Of a DNA stretch of 64,000 nt, positions 1-12,046 are shown piece by piece. The notes below the pieces were generated by a model. That model did not search any database and was not told the origin of the DNA. It worked only from the letters and a program-made list of their open reading frames with translations. The stretch spans positions 25,444,554 through 25,508,553 of the forward strand of contig NC_079895.1 in the NCBI RefSeq assembly GCF_024868665.1, given 5' to 3'. A program made the position numbers and the translations under genes. Source of the stretch: Triplophysa rosa (taxonomy: Eukaryota; Chordata; Actinopteri; Cypriniformes; Nemacheilidae). Every line of letters begins with the position of its first letter. The first letter of the stretch is position 1.

Positions 1-417
1 TCAAGAGCCGCCGGCCGAAGGGCAGCAGTTTAACGAGCACACGCGCAAACACACGCTTGTCAATATGTCACTCTGAGGTTACATGTCTGGGAAATGCATG
101 CTGGGAAAATGTTCAAATCACACGTACACAACAAAATTTACCTTACAAATTTGATTATCATCAGAATTTAAATCGTAAATGTTGATAAAGAGGTAAGCCT
201 TCAGTCATATTTAAAAAATTAGGTCATTGTACATACTATGCCAGAAACATTCGCTATTCTGTATTCTGACATGATAATAATTTCTCTTAGTTGATGACAA
301 AATACAAAATAAAACAACAGTGCTAAAATATTTGAAATATATGATTTTTTTATATATCACTACGTCTGCAGTGTAAATAGCTTTATTCCTGAGAATCCGT
401 AATGTATTTTTTAATTA
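1..417. other. unannotated AT-rich DNA
   Basis: No gene, repeat family or clear motif cluster was recognised here. The stretch ends where the 3' end of a minus-strand LINE begins. Confidence 0.4.
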
Positions 418-1020
418 TTTCCTTTATTTAACCAGGAAAACCCCATTGAGACTTCGCAGTCTCTTCTTCCAGGGAGACCTGGTCAAGACAGCGGCACACA
501 AAGTTTTACACAAAACAAAGACAAATAATACTCCGTACTTTAACTGATAACAATGTGAATCAAGAAAACGCTTAAAAGACTCTTTTAAAACAGAATACAA
601 AATACATTTAAAAGTACATAAAGCTGGTAAAGACTTCAGTTTAAGTACTCTTTGTAAATCATTCCATGCCCAAGGGTCAAAGAATGAAAAAGCACATTTA
701 CCAAACTCTGAGGACACTTTTAAATGAAGATACGATTGATACGATTGAGATCTGGTGCTATAACTATTTGTATACAGGGTTAAAAGATTGGAAATGCATG
801 AAGGTAATTTGCCTAAAAGTGCCTTAACAATAAATATATGAACATTACTTCTAAAATGTAAAGATGACCATGCAACAAATTCATATATACTGAGTATGTG
901 AATCTGCATCACACACAAAACGTAGAGCCGCATGGTAGACAATATCCAGTTTCCTTAATACAGAAGAAGTCTCATGCATATAAACCCCATAATCAATTAT
1001 TGACAGAAATGCGCTCTCTA
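418..1020 (-). pseudogene. 3' end of a decayed non-LTR retrotransposon (LINE) with reverse transcriptase C-terminus
   Basis: Read on the minus strand, this encodes the region downstream of the catalytic domain of a fish LINE reverse transcriptase. Recognisable pieces are a YHAALRF-like segment near 960-925, KALLGKLPSCISNLL near 825-775, and the AFSFFDPWAWNDLQ block near 700-645. That last block matches the usual 'AFSxxAPxxWNxLP' element near the C-terminus of many fish LINE ORF2 proteins. A 172-codon open frame (942-424) covers the last part; the upstream pieces lie in other frames or behind stops, so the copy is dead. The 3' end carries the common fish LINE tail 'GACCAGGTCTCCCTGG ... CTGGTTAAATAAAGG'. 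The 5' part is missing, as expected from incomplete target-primed reverse transcription. The clade (L2-, I- or Rex-like) is not resolved. Confidence 0.75.
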
Positions 1021-1812
1021 TTAATTTCTTTCATGCCTCATAATTAAAGCAGCTTCTGACAAGATAAAGGAACCTCAATTTTGGTTTGAGTTTCCTATAC
1101 TTTATGAACGTGAACAAGTAAATGATGTTAATTATATTAAATTTATCAACCTAAATAAAGTAAATGAATTATGGTGTTTGTAGGTAAGCAGTGATGCCTT
1201 CAATACATCCAAAAGCTGTGTAAGCTACAAAAGGTCAGACACAGACAAAGACTACAGGTAGACACACATATAGTAAAGACACATGATGAGTAATACAGAT
1301 GCTGGGATGCATACACAAAAAGTGAATAACATAACAAGGTACACATGAATATGAACTCATTAACTGTATAGAAAACATAAAGGAAAACAGGATTAATGTA
1401 TGTGGGTTTTTCATATTCTTTAAGTCTGACGGGCCAAAATTATGTTTCTCGCATATTAGAGCTACAGTTTAAATGCAATAAACACAAACAAAGAGCTTTC
1501 GCAGCAAGAGCATCAACAGACATTTTGTGACAAAAAGCGTTATTGGCGTATTTTGATTTATCAATATGTTTCTACAATCAACATTCTCATAAACATCTCT
1601 GCATGTGCCTGAACGTAGGCCACTTATCAGGACTCTGATCAATACACTCTTTAAGCAGCTAAAATGTCTGTAGGAAAATCCATACGTGCCTCAGTAATGA
1701 TTTTAAGACATAAATCCTCTACATCATGCTGGGTTTGCAGATTTAAACAGCAGGAAGAAACTTTCGTGATTTCAGAACACTTAATCGCCTATAGTAATTG
1801 CATTATTTCCTG
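1021..1812. other. unannotated AT-rich DNA
   Basis: No gene or repeat family was recognised. Short TAAT-rich runs occur but do not cluster enough to support a regulatory call. Confidence 0.4.
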
Positions 1813-1814
1813 TA

Positions 1815-2047
1815 TACTCTTTTAAAATTAAAGGTGCTTCAAAGGGCTCTTTGATGCCATAGAAGAACCTTTTGGTTCCATAAAGAACCTTTAACATCTG
1901 AAGAACCTTTCTGTTTCTTCAGATATTAAAAAGTAAGAAACAGATGGTTCTTTAAAGAACCTCTGATTAGTTCTTTGTGGAACCAAAAATGGTTCTTCTA
2001 TGACATCGCTGTGAAGAACCATTTAAGCACCTTTATTTTTAAGAGGA
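1815..2047 (+). mobile_element. hairpin MITE, 'aagaacc' family, copy 1
   Basis: The ends read roughly TACACTCTTAAAAATAAAGG and its complement. Nearly the whole element is an imperfect inverted repeat of 'aagaacc' and 'ggttctt' blocks. It shares unit order with the copies at 24585-24832 (same orientation) and 37085-37359 (opposite orientation). No transposase is encoded. This is a non-autonomous foldback DNA transposon of a kind common in cyprinids. The superfamily is not clear from the ends. Confidence 0.85.
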
Positions 2048-3404
2048 ACGATTAATATGATAAATAAATATATATATTGTCACATTTTATGTAATATAAT
2101 GACAGGTGACATTTTATGACAGTTAATTAATGACTGGTCCGACGTTACATTGTATCTATAAGAAAAGATGTCAAATTTAAAAAAAGAAGGCAACTTTAGA
2201 AATGACCAAACCATCAAAGTATGACATTTTTTAGCACTGATGGACTCCGTAGAGTTTCAACAAGTGAGGGATACATTGAGCTTCACAAAGTTTTCCAATG
2301 TCTGTTGTTTTTATTCTGGTAAAAGGTCTTTAAAAAGCTGCTGAATCCATGCGGTGATTATTCACTTCTGTCTGCCATTGAGACCTATGATACCAGCGCA
2401 AGCAGCACTTACCTAATTAAAGATTAATACATAAACGTGTTTTAATCATCTGAGGTTTCGAACAGGATGGTCTCATTTCTCGGTGACAGCTGGGGACGCT
2501 TTCTTCAGATTCATAATAATCCACTTTTTATTATGAAGACAATTGTGCCGTTTCAGTATACAGACGGCTGCTGAGGCTGAGTAATAGAGAAGGTGGCATG
2601 GGGCACTTTTTAATAAAAAGAGACACATATTCTCAACAAGGTGCCACACTGATTTATCCATTTTAAACAAACATTCCAGATCATTTAAATGTGATTTACA
2701 GAGTTTAGATATGTAACAAATGCGTAAATGTCAGATTGCTAACATCTTGTGTCATAAGGTAAATAAGCTAATAGGTTTATTATAGGCTATCGCTCTCATA
2801 AGCCCTTTAAGGATTTACAGAACAGTTCATGAAGACAAATATATTCACATTACGACCAAAAGACCTATATAAGTATTATGCACATGATGGAATATGCAGT
2901 TTTGTGCATGCTTTATCCTCTCATTTACGTGTTTTTATTTTGTGCCCTGTTATGCAAATGTACCTGACCCATATCTGCTTGCTTAAATTAATGTATTTTA
3001 CCTTTAAGATGAGGCACGAGTCTCTCACTAGACCGTTTGCATAAAGCATTCACATATAGCACAGAATTAAGCCGCTAAACAGTCATATCTATTATACACA
3101 CAACTGTAGAAGAATGCATTTACTAAATGATACTAACTCCATTAGTAACACTGCCTGTGCACACAGTGATATTTTATAATACAGTCATTAATCTTCTGAG
3201 TTGCAGCACAATTTCTTTATTATTATTGAGATTTGTCAAATTCCTGTGTACATTTCACACTGTTTGTGAATCTTTTAAAAGGTAAAACACATTGTTCCTC
3301 TATTTTATTGACTTAAAAATAACCACCGTGTACCTAGAAGATGCTGGTAATTACACATTATTGTAATTAATTGCAAACAACATTGTAATTATATTTATAC
3401 CTTC
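2048..3404. other. unannotated AT-rich DNA
   Basis: No gene or recognisable element. A 65-residue minus-strand frame (2473-2670) and a 71-residue plus-strand frame (2829-3044) show no family resemblance and look like chance. Confidence 0.4.
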
Positions 3405-3630
3405 ATAACGGCACTGTCAGGCAGAAACCTTGACCGTGTCATTTTAAATGATTTTTATTCAAAAATGATTACTATTGGTCATGTTTGTGGGTTTTGCAAA
3501 TATTTACCCAATAAAACGTTTTAAAAATAGCTTTTTAACTTTGACAACACAATGTTTAATTATTGAAACAATTGTTATGTTTTTTTTCTTCATTTTCTGT
3601 AAAATGTTGTGGTTTCAGCAGCCTGGAGCT
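3405..3630 (+). mobile_element. short DNA transposon of the 'GCTGTC' family, copy 1
   Basis: The left end (near 3405-3430) reads like 'cactgtcaggcagaaacctt', matching the terminal repeat of the 1-kb element at 32410-33431. The middle shares 'gttttgcaaatat..accaataaaa' with copies near 17640 and 59590. The right end (near 3585-3630) is strongly diverged, so the boundary is approximate. Non-coding. Confidence 0.6.
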
Positions 3631-4248
3631 CAGATCAAATTCCATTTAAAAAAAGGTTGAACTGTGACTTTACAGTGAAAAAATTTACACACACACAAAA
3701 ATGCTGTTAAATCAATGAAATGTTCTGTTTAAACTGAGTAAATGTAAGTTAATCTGTGTAAATTAGTTTATTAGAATTAAAAAATATCAAGTGTATATTA
3801 AAATAGTTATTAAATTAACTTTATTAATATGTACATTTTAGAGAAATCAACTATTGGATTTTTAATAGTTTTGTATGTGTCCCACTGAAAAAATCTGTTA
3901 AATTGATTTAAAAGATTATATTTAAGTTAATAGCTGTTTATTTTGTGATAGGCTTTTGTAGGTGCTAAAAGATCTGTGAAAAGATTTTAACAAGAGATCC
4001 ATTAAACATAAAGTCTAATTTAAAGAACTTGAGCTATCTACTAAACTGACCTAAAAATGAACCAGGGCCTGTGTACAGACTCTGGATCAGTATCCGAGTC
4101 TGTACATGGGGGCAAATACCAGTGATACAGTAAGGGGTTAAGACCACTTCAATAGCCAGCCGTTACACACAAGAGTACAGGACTATAGCTGAAGACACCA
4201 CCTTCTTTATATCGGTTTTCACTGCAAACAGTACTATGTTGATTAAAG
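3631..4248. other. unannotated AT-rich DNA
   Basis: No gene or repeat family was recognised. The stretch is dominated by A/T homopolymer-like text with weak internal redundancy. Confidence 0.4.
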
Positions 4249-4249
4249 T

Positions 4250-4545
4250 TTAATTAAGAATCGCATTTGGCTGAGTGTCTAGCTCCACTCTACAGGAACA
4301 GATTTCTGCAGGCTTAACTCTATAGCCGGTAAAATCCTCTTTTATTACTTTCAACCTGTTGTGGAAGCGCAGGGCAGGAGGGAAGCCAGCCAGCTGCTGA
4401 GACCTTGTTTGCTGTCGGAAAAATCCCAAGTCTCCTGAGATTCCCCTGCAGCGGCCCGACTTAATATCAGCGCCATCACAGCGCACCGCACAACTATTAT
4501 TAATGATACTCTTCATTAATTTCTTGTTGGGCTGATGTTATTTAT
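4250..4545. promoter_or_regulatory. candidate conserved non-coding island with paired homeodomain-type sites
   Basis: This stretch is more GC-balanced than its surroundings and free of recognised repeats. At its right edge, ATTAATGA (4499-4506) is followed after 6 bases by its exact complement TCATTAAT (4513-4520), a plausible paired homeodomain site. An 88-codon minus-strand frame spans the block without family resemblance. The regulatory call is inference; cross-species alignment would decide it. Confidence 0.3.
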
Positions 4546-4683
4546 TAAAATATTAAAGAAAACTCTAGAGACACGCCTACACACACACACACACGTAATG
4601 AGGGATGTGTAACAGCCCCCCCCTCAAAACTCTGTTTTTTCTGTTGCTGTTTTATGGATGGAGTGTGGAATACTCATGGACAC

Positions 4684-4688
<5 letters not shown>

Positions 4689-4737
<49 letters not shown>
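4689..4737. repeat. (TC)n microsatellite
   Basis: An uninterrupted TC dinucleotide run of about 49 bases. A 78-codon frame across it is an artefact of the repeat (a run of Ser-Leu). Confidence 0.97.
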
Positions 4738-4738
<1 letters not shown>

Positions 4739-6589
4739 TCTCATTAGCTGCTCTCTTGGGCTGAGTGACACTATAAATCCATTCTGCATGGAGCCCAAAG
4801 CTGGCCACACACACATTACAGCAGTCCTATCCCCTCATTAATGAGGCATCCACACGAGAGATGAATTGACTACTGTCCATCTGAAAAACACATCCGATGT
4901 GTTGCGCCACCGCAATCACCTAGCATGCAGATTTGGGTCACAAGGTGAGAGCCTAATTCTTCAATTGGAATATATGACACTGTCACGGTACTACAACAAA
5001 CATTACATACTCATGCATTGCCAGTTTTAGAGAAGACTAAAATATTTTGCACCAACAAAATCTAATCACAATAGAGGGTTTGTTATAAGTTTCAAATGCA
5101 GTTGTCATAACCCTTCAATACAATTATTATATAATTATATTACATAAAAATACAACATAAACATGTATTATTATTATTATTATAAAATATAGTAATTGTT
5201 GGTATAATAATGAATATTTTGAATATTGTAAATAGCACAAAGTCACTGTTGATTACTCTTCGTGATTTACTTGTGGTATTTGTCAAGCTGGCTGTCTAAA
5301 CTGATTTGAGATCAGTTGATTTGTTGCACATTTAATTTGTCCCAGTCTTTTCTATGATTCCCTTAGTATTAATGGCTGTACCCGCAAAACTGTTCAACAT
5401 TAATCATAATAATTGATCAGATCCAATTATTTCACAAATAAATGTGGACAAATAGCTGGACAAACAGTAATCACAAGGAGGAACATTTTAACAGTGTGGT
5501 AAACATGCGATGATGTAATGTAGTGTTTGTGTGTGTTAACCTGCCTCCTAATGAACAAGAAAACATCTGAAAGAAAAAAGAAAGTTAATTCATTTGGGAA
5601 CAAAACTTGGTGATTTTTTAATAGTTGTTCATTTGTTTGCCATGCTCTGTAAAGTCAACCTCTGAAAGGCAATTACGCTACTTTTTCTCTGGCGGTTGAG
5701 GTGAGAGAAACTGCAAAACAATGCAACTTAATTATCTTCATTATGAAAAAATAGTGCATCACACCCTTCCCAACAAAGACGAAGACAAATAGTCGAACGA
5801 GGCTTTGTTTCTCTCTGTTTACTAATATATTCATGATCCTGTTTGCAGAACTATCTACCAATTAGCGTTACTCTATTATCTATTATCTTTTAAATCTAGT
5901 TTATAGAGTACATCCTGACAGACTGGAGGAGTTAAAATGGCCTAACACCCTCCCGGTTGTTCTTTGATTTCGATGTTATGGCCACCACAAAGAAGTCAAA
6001 CCCTTATCATAACAGTCCCAGAATCTGACAGCACCAGACGTTAAAACCTCGTCCACTCGAAGCGCATTTATTTCCCGCGGCAGAGATAAGATGAGAACCC
6101 AAACAGGTAAATCCCCTAACATGAAACAAACCCACTCTGGTATGGCCGGCCACGGATAAAAAACTGATAAAGACATAAATCTACTTTACCTTCTTCAAAT
6201 GGACCATTTTCCATTAACGCTTCAAGTAATAAAAAATAAACCAGAATGTGTATTATCAAATTCAGCTGCAAAACTCTTTAAGAACAGCACAAGAAAAAAA
6301 TTGCACCCGGCCCAACAGACAAAAAAAAGCAAAACAATTCTGCCGTGTATAATTGAACTACACGGAATATGTATCTATTCCTCTGTCAAACCATTTTAAA
6401 CGACTGGAGTTAAACACGTTACAAATATTAGAAGACCAACAACAGAATTTAAGATATACGGTATAAGGCACACTATATATAACATAAACATCATGCAAAG
6501 CAAGAAGAAAGAAAGAAAAGGCATCCATTTCCACAGTCTTATTATAAGAGGCATTGGTGTCTTCCTCTGAGAGCCAGTATTAATCACTC
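4738..6589. other. unannotated, mostly AT-rich DNA
   Basis: No gene or recognised mobile element. The interval 5930-6190 is somewhat GC-richer and single-copy-looking, but nothing specific can be said about it. Confidence 0.35.
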
Positions 6590-6860
6590 CGCTCATGTGC
6601 TTTCAGAGCAGACCTGGGAACAGGCCTAATAAGACAGACCTTGCACTACCAGACCAGGGGGAGGATCAGCCTCCCCGCCTATGCATATGCAAATCTCAGC
6701 CCTGCATATTTACATATTTATTTATTGCCTCCGCTGGCGTGGTGCTGCTGGCTGGAGAGGGTGTTAATATCTGTGGGGCAGCGTTAAGAGAGAGCAGTGG
6801 GAGAATTGGTGGGAGGTAGAAGAGGACATTCAGCTGTAATTAAGGGCTGTTTTACCAAGC
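6590..6860. promoter_or_regulatory. candidate conserved non-coding island with POU dimer-like site
   Basis: A GC-balanced, repeat-free block. It contains ATGCATATGCAAAT (6681-6694), which combines an octamer (ATGCAAAT) with most of the palindromic Oct-factor dimer site known as MORE (ATGCATATGCAT). A TAATTAAG homeodomain-type core lies near 6837-6844. The 74-codon plus-strand frame at 6595-6819 has no recognisable domain. Enhancer function is inference only. Confidence 0.33.
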
Positions 6861-7264
6861 ATAAATAATGCTGTTTGTATTAAGGAGTGAGGGGGAGAGA
6901 GAGAGAGAGACAGAGAGAAGAAGGAAAAGACAAAGCCGGAAAGGGTAGACAGCAGATAAAAGGACACTAGGGTTTGGCCGAGATGAAATACTCTGTTTAA
7001 CACAGCTTTGATGTGTGCTCAAAAAATATTTAATTTATCAAAAAGAAATGTTAGAAAAGATCACCTTCTTTTTTTTCTCCACCTGGTTTCTTCTCAATGA
7101 AGGAGTAGGTTTTGTAAACGTGTTTTACATTTAGCACCGTAGAAACGAATTGTCGTATTACCTGCATATTCACCATTTATTTGTATTTTTTCCCAAATCT
7201 TTCCAGGTCAACAACAAAACCAGATAAATACGTTTACCCATAATGTTGTGATCAAGTATTCCTG
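6861..7264. other. unannotated DNA with a short GA run
   Basis: Includes a short interrupted GA repeat (about 6892-6919). Otherwise nothing was recognised before the hAT target duplication at 7265. Confidence 0.5.
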
Positions 7265-7272
7265 TCTGTCAC

Positions 7273-7810
7273 CAGTGCCGATCCTAGACGTCTGGGGGCC
7301 CTATGCAAACCTTTGTGAGGGGCCCTTGTCATAGTAGGAAAATTAGATAAACATAACTGTAAACTATAGGAAATAAAAATAATACATCAATTAACACACT
7401 TAATGATTTAAAACTGAAAGACAAAAATACATTAAACTGACAGTAAGAACAACGAAGTTTAAAATGAAATTCACATTTTGATTTACATGCAAATAATCCT
7501 TCACCTAAAGTAACACGTGGCTCTGGAACCATCTAGCTGCCAAAAAAATGCAGTGTGTTCTTTACTAACCGTTTTCAAACCAACTGTATATACCAGTGGA
7601 CACTGAATTTGTAAATCTGTGCCTGCATTTGGCAAAACTAAATAAGACTTCGAAATAGTACAAAAACGCATGCCTTCTTGTTGTTATTTTTTATAAAAAT
7701 AGCGTCTTGTTTACATTATAGGGTTTTTGATTCGGGACTCAAGGGGCCCCCCGGTGGTGCAGGGGCCCTACGCAACTTGCGTAGTTTGCGAATAGGAAGG
7801 ATCGGCTCTG
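7273..7810. mobile_element. non-autonomous hAT transposon (538 bp) with perfect 8-bp target duplication
   Basis: The left end begins CAGTGCCGATCCTAG. The right end is GGATCGGCTCTG, whose complement is CAGAGCCGATCC, giving matching terminal inverted repeats of the hAT pattern (CAG start). The element is flanked by the identical 8-mer TCTGTCAC at 7265-7272 and 7811-7818, the length hAT transposases make. Just inside the ends, 'gggggccc' and 'ggggccc' runs face each other. No transposase frame survives, so movement would have needed a transposase supplied in trans. Confidence 0.93.
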
Positions 7811-7818
7811 TCTGTCAC

Positions 7819-8369
7819 ATTGTTTTATTTACTCAAACAATAAAAACAAACAAGTCAAATATTTCCCCAGCTTCTTATGCCCAGAGCGTCAAAGAATTAC
7901 TCAAGCAAACTTATCAAATGAAGTGTTTATAAGCTATTTTACGCCAACAGAAATGCATTTAAATCTACTTTGAGATGCTTCAGAGAAAATGTTTGTGTTC
8001 GTAAATAGCTAAGAGGAATATAAAGACAGCGATTCAGAACCCTCTCGAGTCCTAATGTCACCACACAACACAGCGCTTCAGATATTGAGTTCCGCAGGTA
8101 GGCTATCTAAAGTCTCCCTAACAGCACACAAATGAAGGATATGAACAATATGAATCTCTCTCTCTCTCTGAGGACATGCTCTATCTTTTCAACACTCAAG
8201 CAGCTAATAATTAAAGAAGGATTTCTCACTGATCCGTATAAACATTTATGTAATCCGCACTACTCATTCTCCCTACTCAGAGTTCAACTATACCATTGTT
8301 ATACCCGGTCTCTATTCATCTGTTCTCCGAGCACTAAGAGCAGAGGGTTAGACAGCAGACAAGAGCTAA
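7819..8369. other. unannotated AT-rich DNA
   Basis: Nothing was recognised apart from a short CT run near 8155-8170. The 81-codon plus-strand frame at 8132-8377 has no family resemblance. Confidence 0.4.
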
Positions 8370-8670
8370 CAATATAGAATACAATTTCCTCTGGGTGCAA
8401 TTACAATCTCTCTCTCGTTCCCTCTCTCTATTTCGGTGAGGGGATGCCCCCATGAGTAAGACGCTTTAGTTGTCATGACGTTGTGGCGGGATGCTGCCCC
8501 GGTGTCTGAGTTAGCCGCTCCCATGAGAAGGGGAATAATAGTGTCCAACTCAAAAGGCCAATAAATCAATCGCACTTAACAACCGCAGTTCAGTAGATTT
8601 CAGATGGGCCCTCGATGAAAATACGTATGCCTGATTCTCCGTATCGCGGCCATTTTTCATCAATTGACAA
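8370..8670. promoter_or_regulatory. candidate conserved non-coding island with PBX/HOX-like sites
   Basis: GC-balanced and repeat-free. AATAAATCAATC (8560-8571) reads on the other strand as GATTGATTTATT, overlapping PBX-type (TGATTGAT) and posterior HOX-PBX-type (TGATTTAT) cores. This is motif evidence only and conservation was not tested. Confidence 0.28.
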
Positions 8671-9060
8671 TAACATGGCTTGTCTTTGTCTAGTGGCTAT
8701 TATTTAAGCAATATCACATGGCAAGGGTGTGTTGTTTTCAATAACAGAACAGTGCACAGCCAACTCAAATGTGATATTACTTGCTATTGCAGGAATGCAA
8801 GTATTTTGATATCTCTCTCTTTTCTATATCCTTACACTCCTCCATACTCTCGTCTGGTAAAATTAAAACAAAATGGCAAAGTGATACAACCGAACCAATC
8901 TGGAGTTTATTTAAGGTCAATGAGATCATTTTTTGAGGTCCTGACTTTTTGCACAGTCATACTTGTACAGTAACACCTTAACGCAGGATTGGCACTACTC
9001 CTCTGCGTGGCTGAATCTGACTGTTTAAACTATATTCATGGGTCGTCTGTGAGAGTCTTG

Positions 9061-9195
9061 GGAGGGTTACTTTTAAAATGTGTTCCGCAGTTACAAATGA
9101 CTTCATAAAACGTATTCAGTAACTTAATCCAAGCACCAAAATATAAAAGTAATGTAATCGGATTACTTTTGGATTCCTTCAAGGTCACATATATA
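9061..9195. repeat. fragment of a common fish interspersed repeat ('gggttacttttaaaatg' type)
   Basis: Phrases such as 'gggttacttttaaaatgtg' and 'gtaatgtaatcggattact' resemble a dispersed repeat seen widely in cyprinid genomes. Both edges are decayed and no terminal repeats or target duplication can be drawn. The assignment rests on recollection. Confidence 0.4.
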
Positions 9196-11430
9196 AATAC
9201 AGGCAACTATGAAGAAATATAAAAACAATTTGTATTTATTAAAGGTTTTGTCCAAAATGTAAGATATTTGAATGCAAAGTATGAATCCCTTCATATCAAA
9301 ACCATCAGTATTAACTCACGTTTTAACATGGACCCTGGATCTCTGCTGTTCAAGGGTTCTTGGTGTTTCTTAAGAAGAAACTTAATATATCAAGACGTTT
9401 ACATAAAATTTGATGATGATGTCCATTTAGATGACAAGTTTCTATTCTAAGCAACTGTTGAAAGAACAAGTTGCAAAATTTGGGTTGCCAGATCAATTGA
9501 CAAAAAAAACAGACTTGGCAAGAGTCTGGGAGAAACACAATAACAAATCAACCTGACATTTTCTGTATAATCTGACACAAACACTCAAAATCTAAATCAT
9601 TATTAGAAGTTAACCATTGTGAATCTGTGTTAAGGTACGCATGTTTGAACATTTTATGTCTCTGGTCAATAATGATTTAGGTGTACATAGATGTAACAAC
9701 AGATTGTAGAGGAACAGTGCAGAAATGGCCCATTCTGATTCATGATGAACTACAATAAAACTACAGAGAAACTAATCTGGCTGTTATCAATACAATTGAA
9801 ACCAGGACTGGTCTGAGATATGGGATGAAAGAAAAAGATCAAGAAAAAAATAAGATGCAAAAAAGAACACTCATGCAAGTATGTGTGTGTGTGTGTTTAA
9901 GCTTGTAGAGGACATATATTGACCAGTGGGTGTTATTTAGTTTTTTTTGTTGCAGTTTTTGATATGGGCTTGGAGATTAGACTTAGTCTGTAGCTAGCGA
10001 GGCATGTGTGACATTGTGGAAATGTCAGACAGGCTTCAGGCTGAGTAGAGAGATCTGCCCTTCCCATCATCACCGAGGTTACACACTACCATTACACACA
10101 CACGTAGATCAGTGCTGTCATATATAGCACTGCAAGAGATTAGAGAGTTGCATGATTTCCGACACCCACACACTCACATACACGGCATTAATTTTCGATT
10201 TTACTATGGATATTTGATTTCAACATAGACTGCATATCTCGGCTACCACATTATCAAGCACTGGTTGATGTATGGTTCTTATTCACAGTGCTGCATTAAA
10301 GTACAAGTTAAAGTTGTTTAATAGTTTTTGTGGCAGAACGTTACATTATTTATTTATATCATTTAATGTGGAAGAGGACCGCAGCCTAGAAGCCTTACAT
10401 AGACCAGTCTAGGAAAGATGCAGCCTTCCGTCATCCTATTGCATCGTGTGTACTGTATATTTACATGTGCAAGAACAGACACAAAAGTAATGCAAGTATC
10501 CTTCAGCGTTAAACTTTGAAAACAAAGTGTGTTTTAAACACATATCATGCATTATCTAACACAGCAAGCTCTGGTTGTGGGGGGGTGGGTGTGAGGGTTT
10601 GATTAATTATTTTGTGTGTGTGTTTTTGGGAGAGTGGGACATGTAGTAAACCTACAAGGGGCATTAGCCATCAATCCTGGCCATCAAATCAGGGCCATAG
10701 TATGCTGTTCTGCCTATTACTGCTGAATTTATTTCCCTAAATTAAATCGGACTCCAAGCGCTCGACTGCTTCATGTGTGTATGCGTTTTTTTAATCCATT
10801 TTCCTACCTATTTGTCAAAATGCAGTGTGTGACAGTATGTAATACACATTCATTATGCCAACGAGAAACAACAGGGTGTGTATATCATTAATTAAGGGAA
10901 TATCTGTGTGGAGAGCTGTCCTAGTGTGTGTGTGCGTGTGTGCAACATTCTCACATTCGTCTCTGCGTAAGCAAATACTGCATGTATAACTCAATCTAAT
11001 AAATCCTAACATACTTTCTCTCCTCATGCCCCTTATTAGAAAATCAGCATCAATTTGTTTTGGGCCAAACTTGATGGAGTGATTTTGAATATATTGCCCT
11101 TCAGGAGGAATGATATATAAAGATCTGTCTCCCAAGGACATACTACTATTTTCATAACTAATGTGAGTGTGACAAACTGTGAGAGTTAGGATTGAGTCAT
11201 TTGTTTAGTCACTTTTGCAGCTCTCGTTGGTTTACGCAGCGCAGGCGAGTGTCTGTGATGTCATAATAGCATAACACAGTGTTACACTTGCATTTTGGAA
11301 CTAAAGCGCCATCTCTTATCATTCTTATCATTAATAATAGGTTGAAAATCGTCGCTTATAAAAATGACAAGTGAATGAGAAAGTACTTTTAATGCGGTGT
11401 TTGAATTTACTAACTGTAAACACGATTTAA
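9196..11430. other. unannotated DNA with small simple repeats
   Basis: Contains short GT runs (near 9883-9897, 10613-10624 and 10926-10942) and a G-run (10578-10586). A piece near 10375-10440 ('ccgcagcctagaagcc') weakly resembles the repeat at 19426-19590. No gene was recognised. The 108-codon minus-strand frame at 10815-11141 translates a short GT repeat and has no known domain. Confidence 0.4.
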
Positions 11431-11800
11431 TTGTGGGATATTATCTGAATGCGTAATTGCCCACTGGGAGTAAAATTAACTCTGCTGGTCATATTGTCTT
11501 TCCACTGCGCTTCACCGCTGCAAAACCGCACCACTTTTATTTCTTTAAAAAGATTAATATCCATTTAAGAGGAGCAGGTCTTAATCTCAATCTGAGGGAC
11601 ATTTAAAGCGCGCTGGGAGTCGCGGCTGTAAGCGTGTGCTGATGCCGGCGGTCATGCTTTCTAACGCGGCTCATTTGAAACTGATAGCCCGCTGTGCGCA
11701 TCAAGCGGGCCGCATCAGCATCCAAAGCAGAAAAAAAATATATCTGCGGCAGACCTGAACGTTCTCACCGCAGGATTAAAGTGGAGCAATTAGACTGTTA
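11430..11800. promoter_or_regulatory. CpG-richer candidate regulatory island
   Basis: Within an AT-rich window, 11580-11720 carries a visible cluster of CpG dinucleotides. Around it lie bicoid/OTX-type cores (GATTAA near 11551 and GGATTAAAG near 11773), AACCGCA (RUNX-like) near 11524, and TAATCTCAATC near 11583. No repeat family was recognised. It could be an orphan CpG island, an enhancer or an unannotated promoter. No exon with a credible frame was seen beside it. Confidence 0.33.
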
Positions 11801-12046
11801 TATTAATGTGTAATAGATAAACACCATAACGGATTGGAAAGTTAGTGTGTTTCCCCTCATATCATATCATCTCCCTCTTGCATTACTACAGGGAGGCGTA
11901 GCATCTTTCTAGACTAGCTTAACCAAAAACGGAAATACATAAATAAAGCAAGAAATGACAAGTGTCTCAATGTAAGAAAAAAATGTCTCAAAGTGTCTCT
12001 AAATCTCTAAAGATACATATAGATACAAAGTTCTGTGATGGAACTC

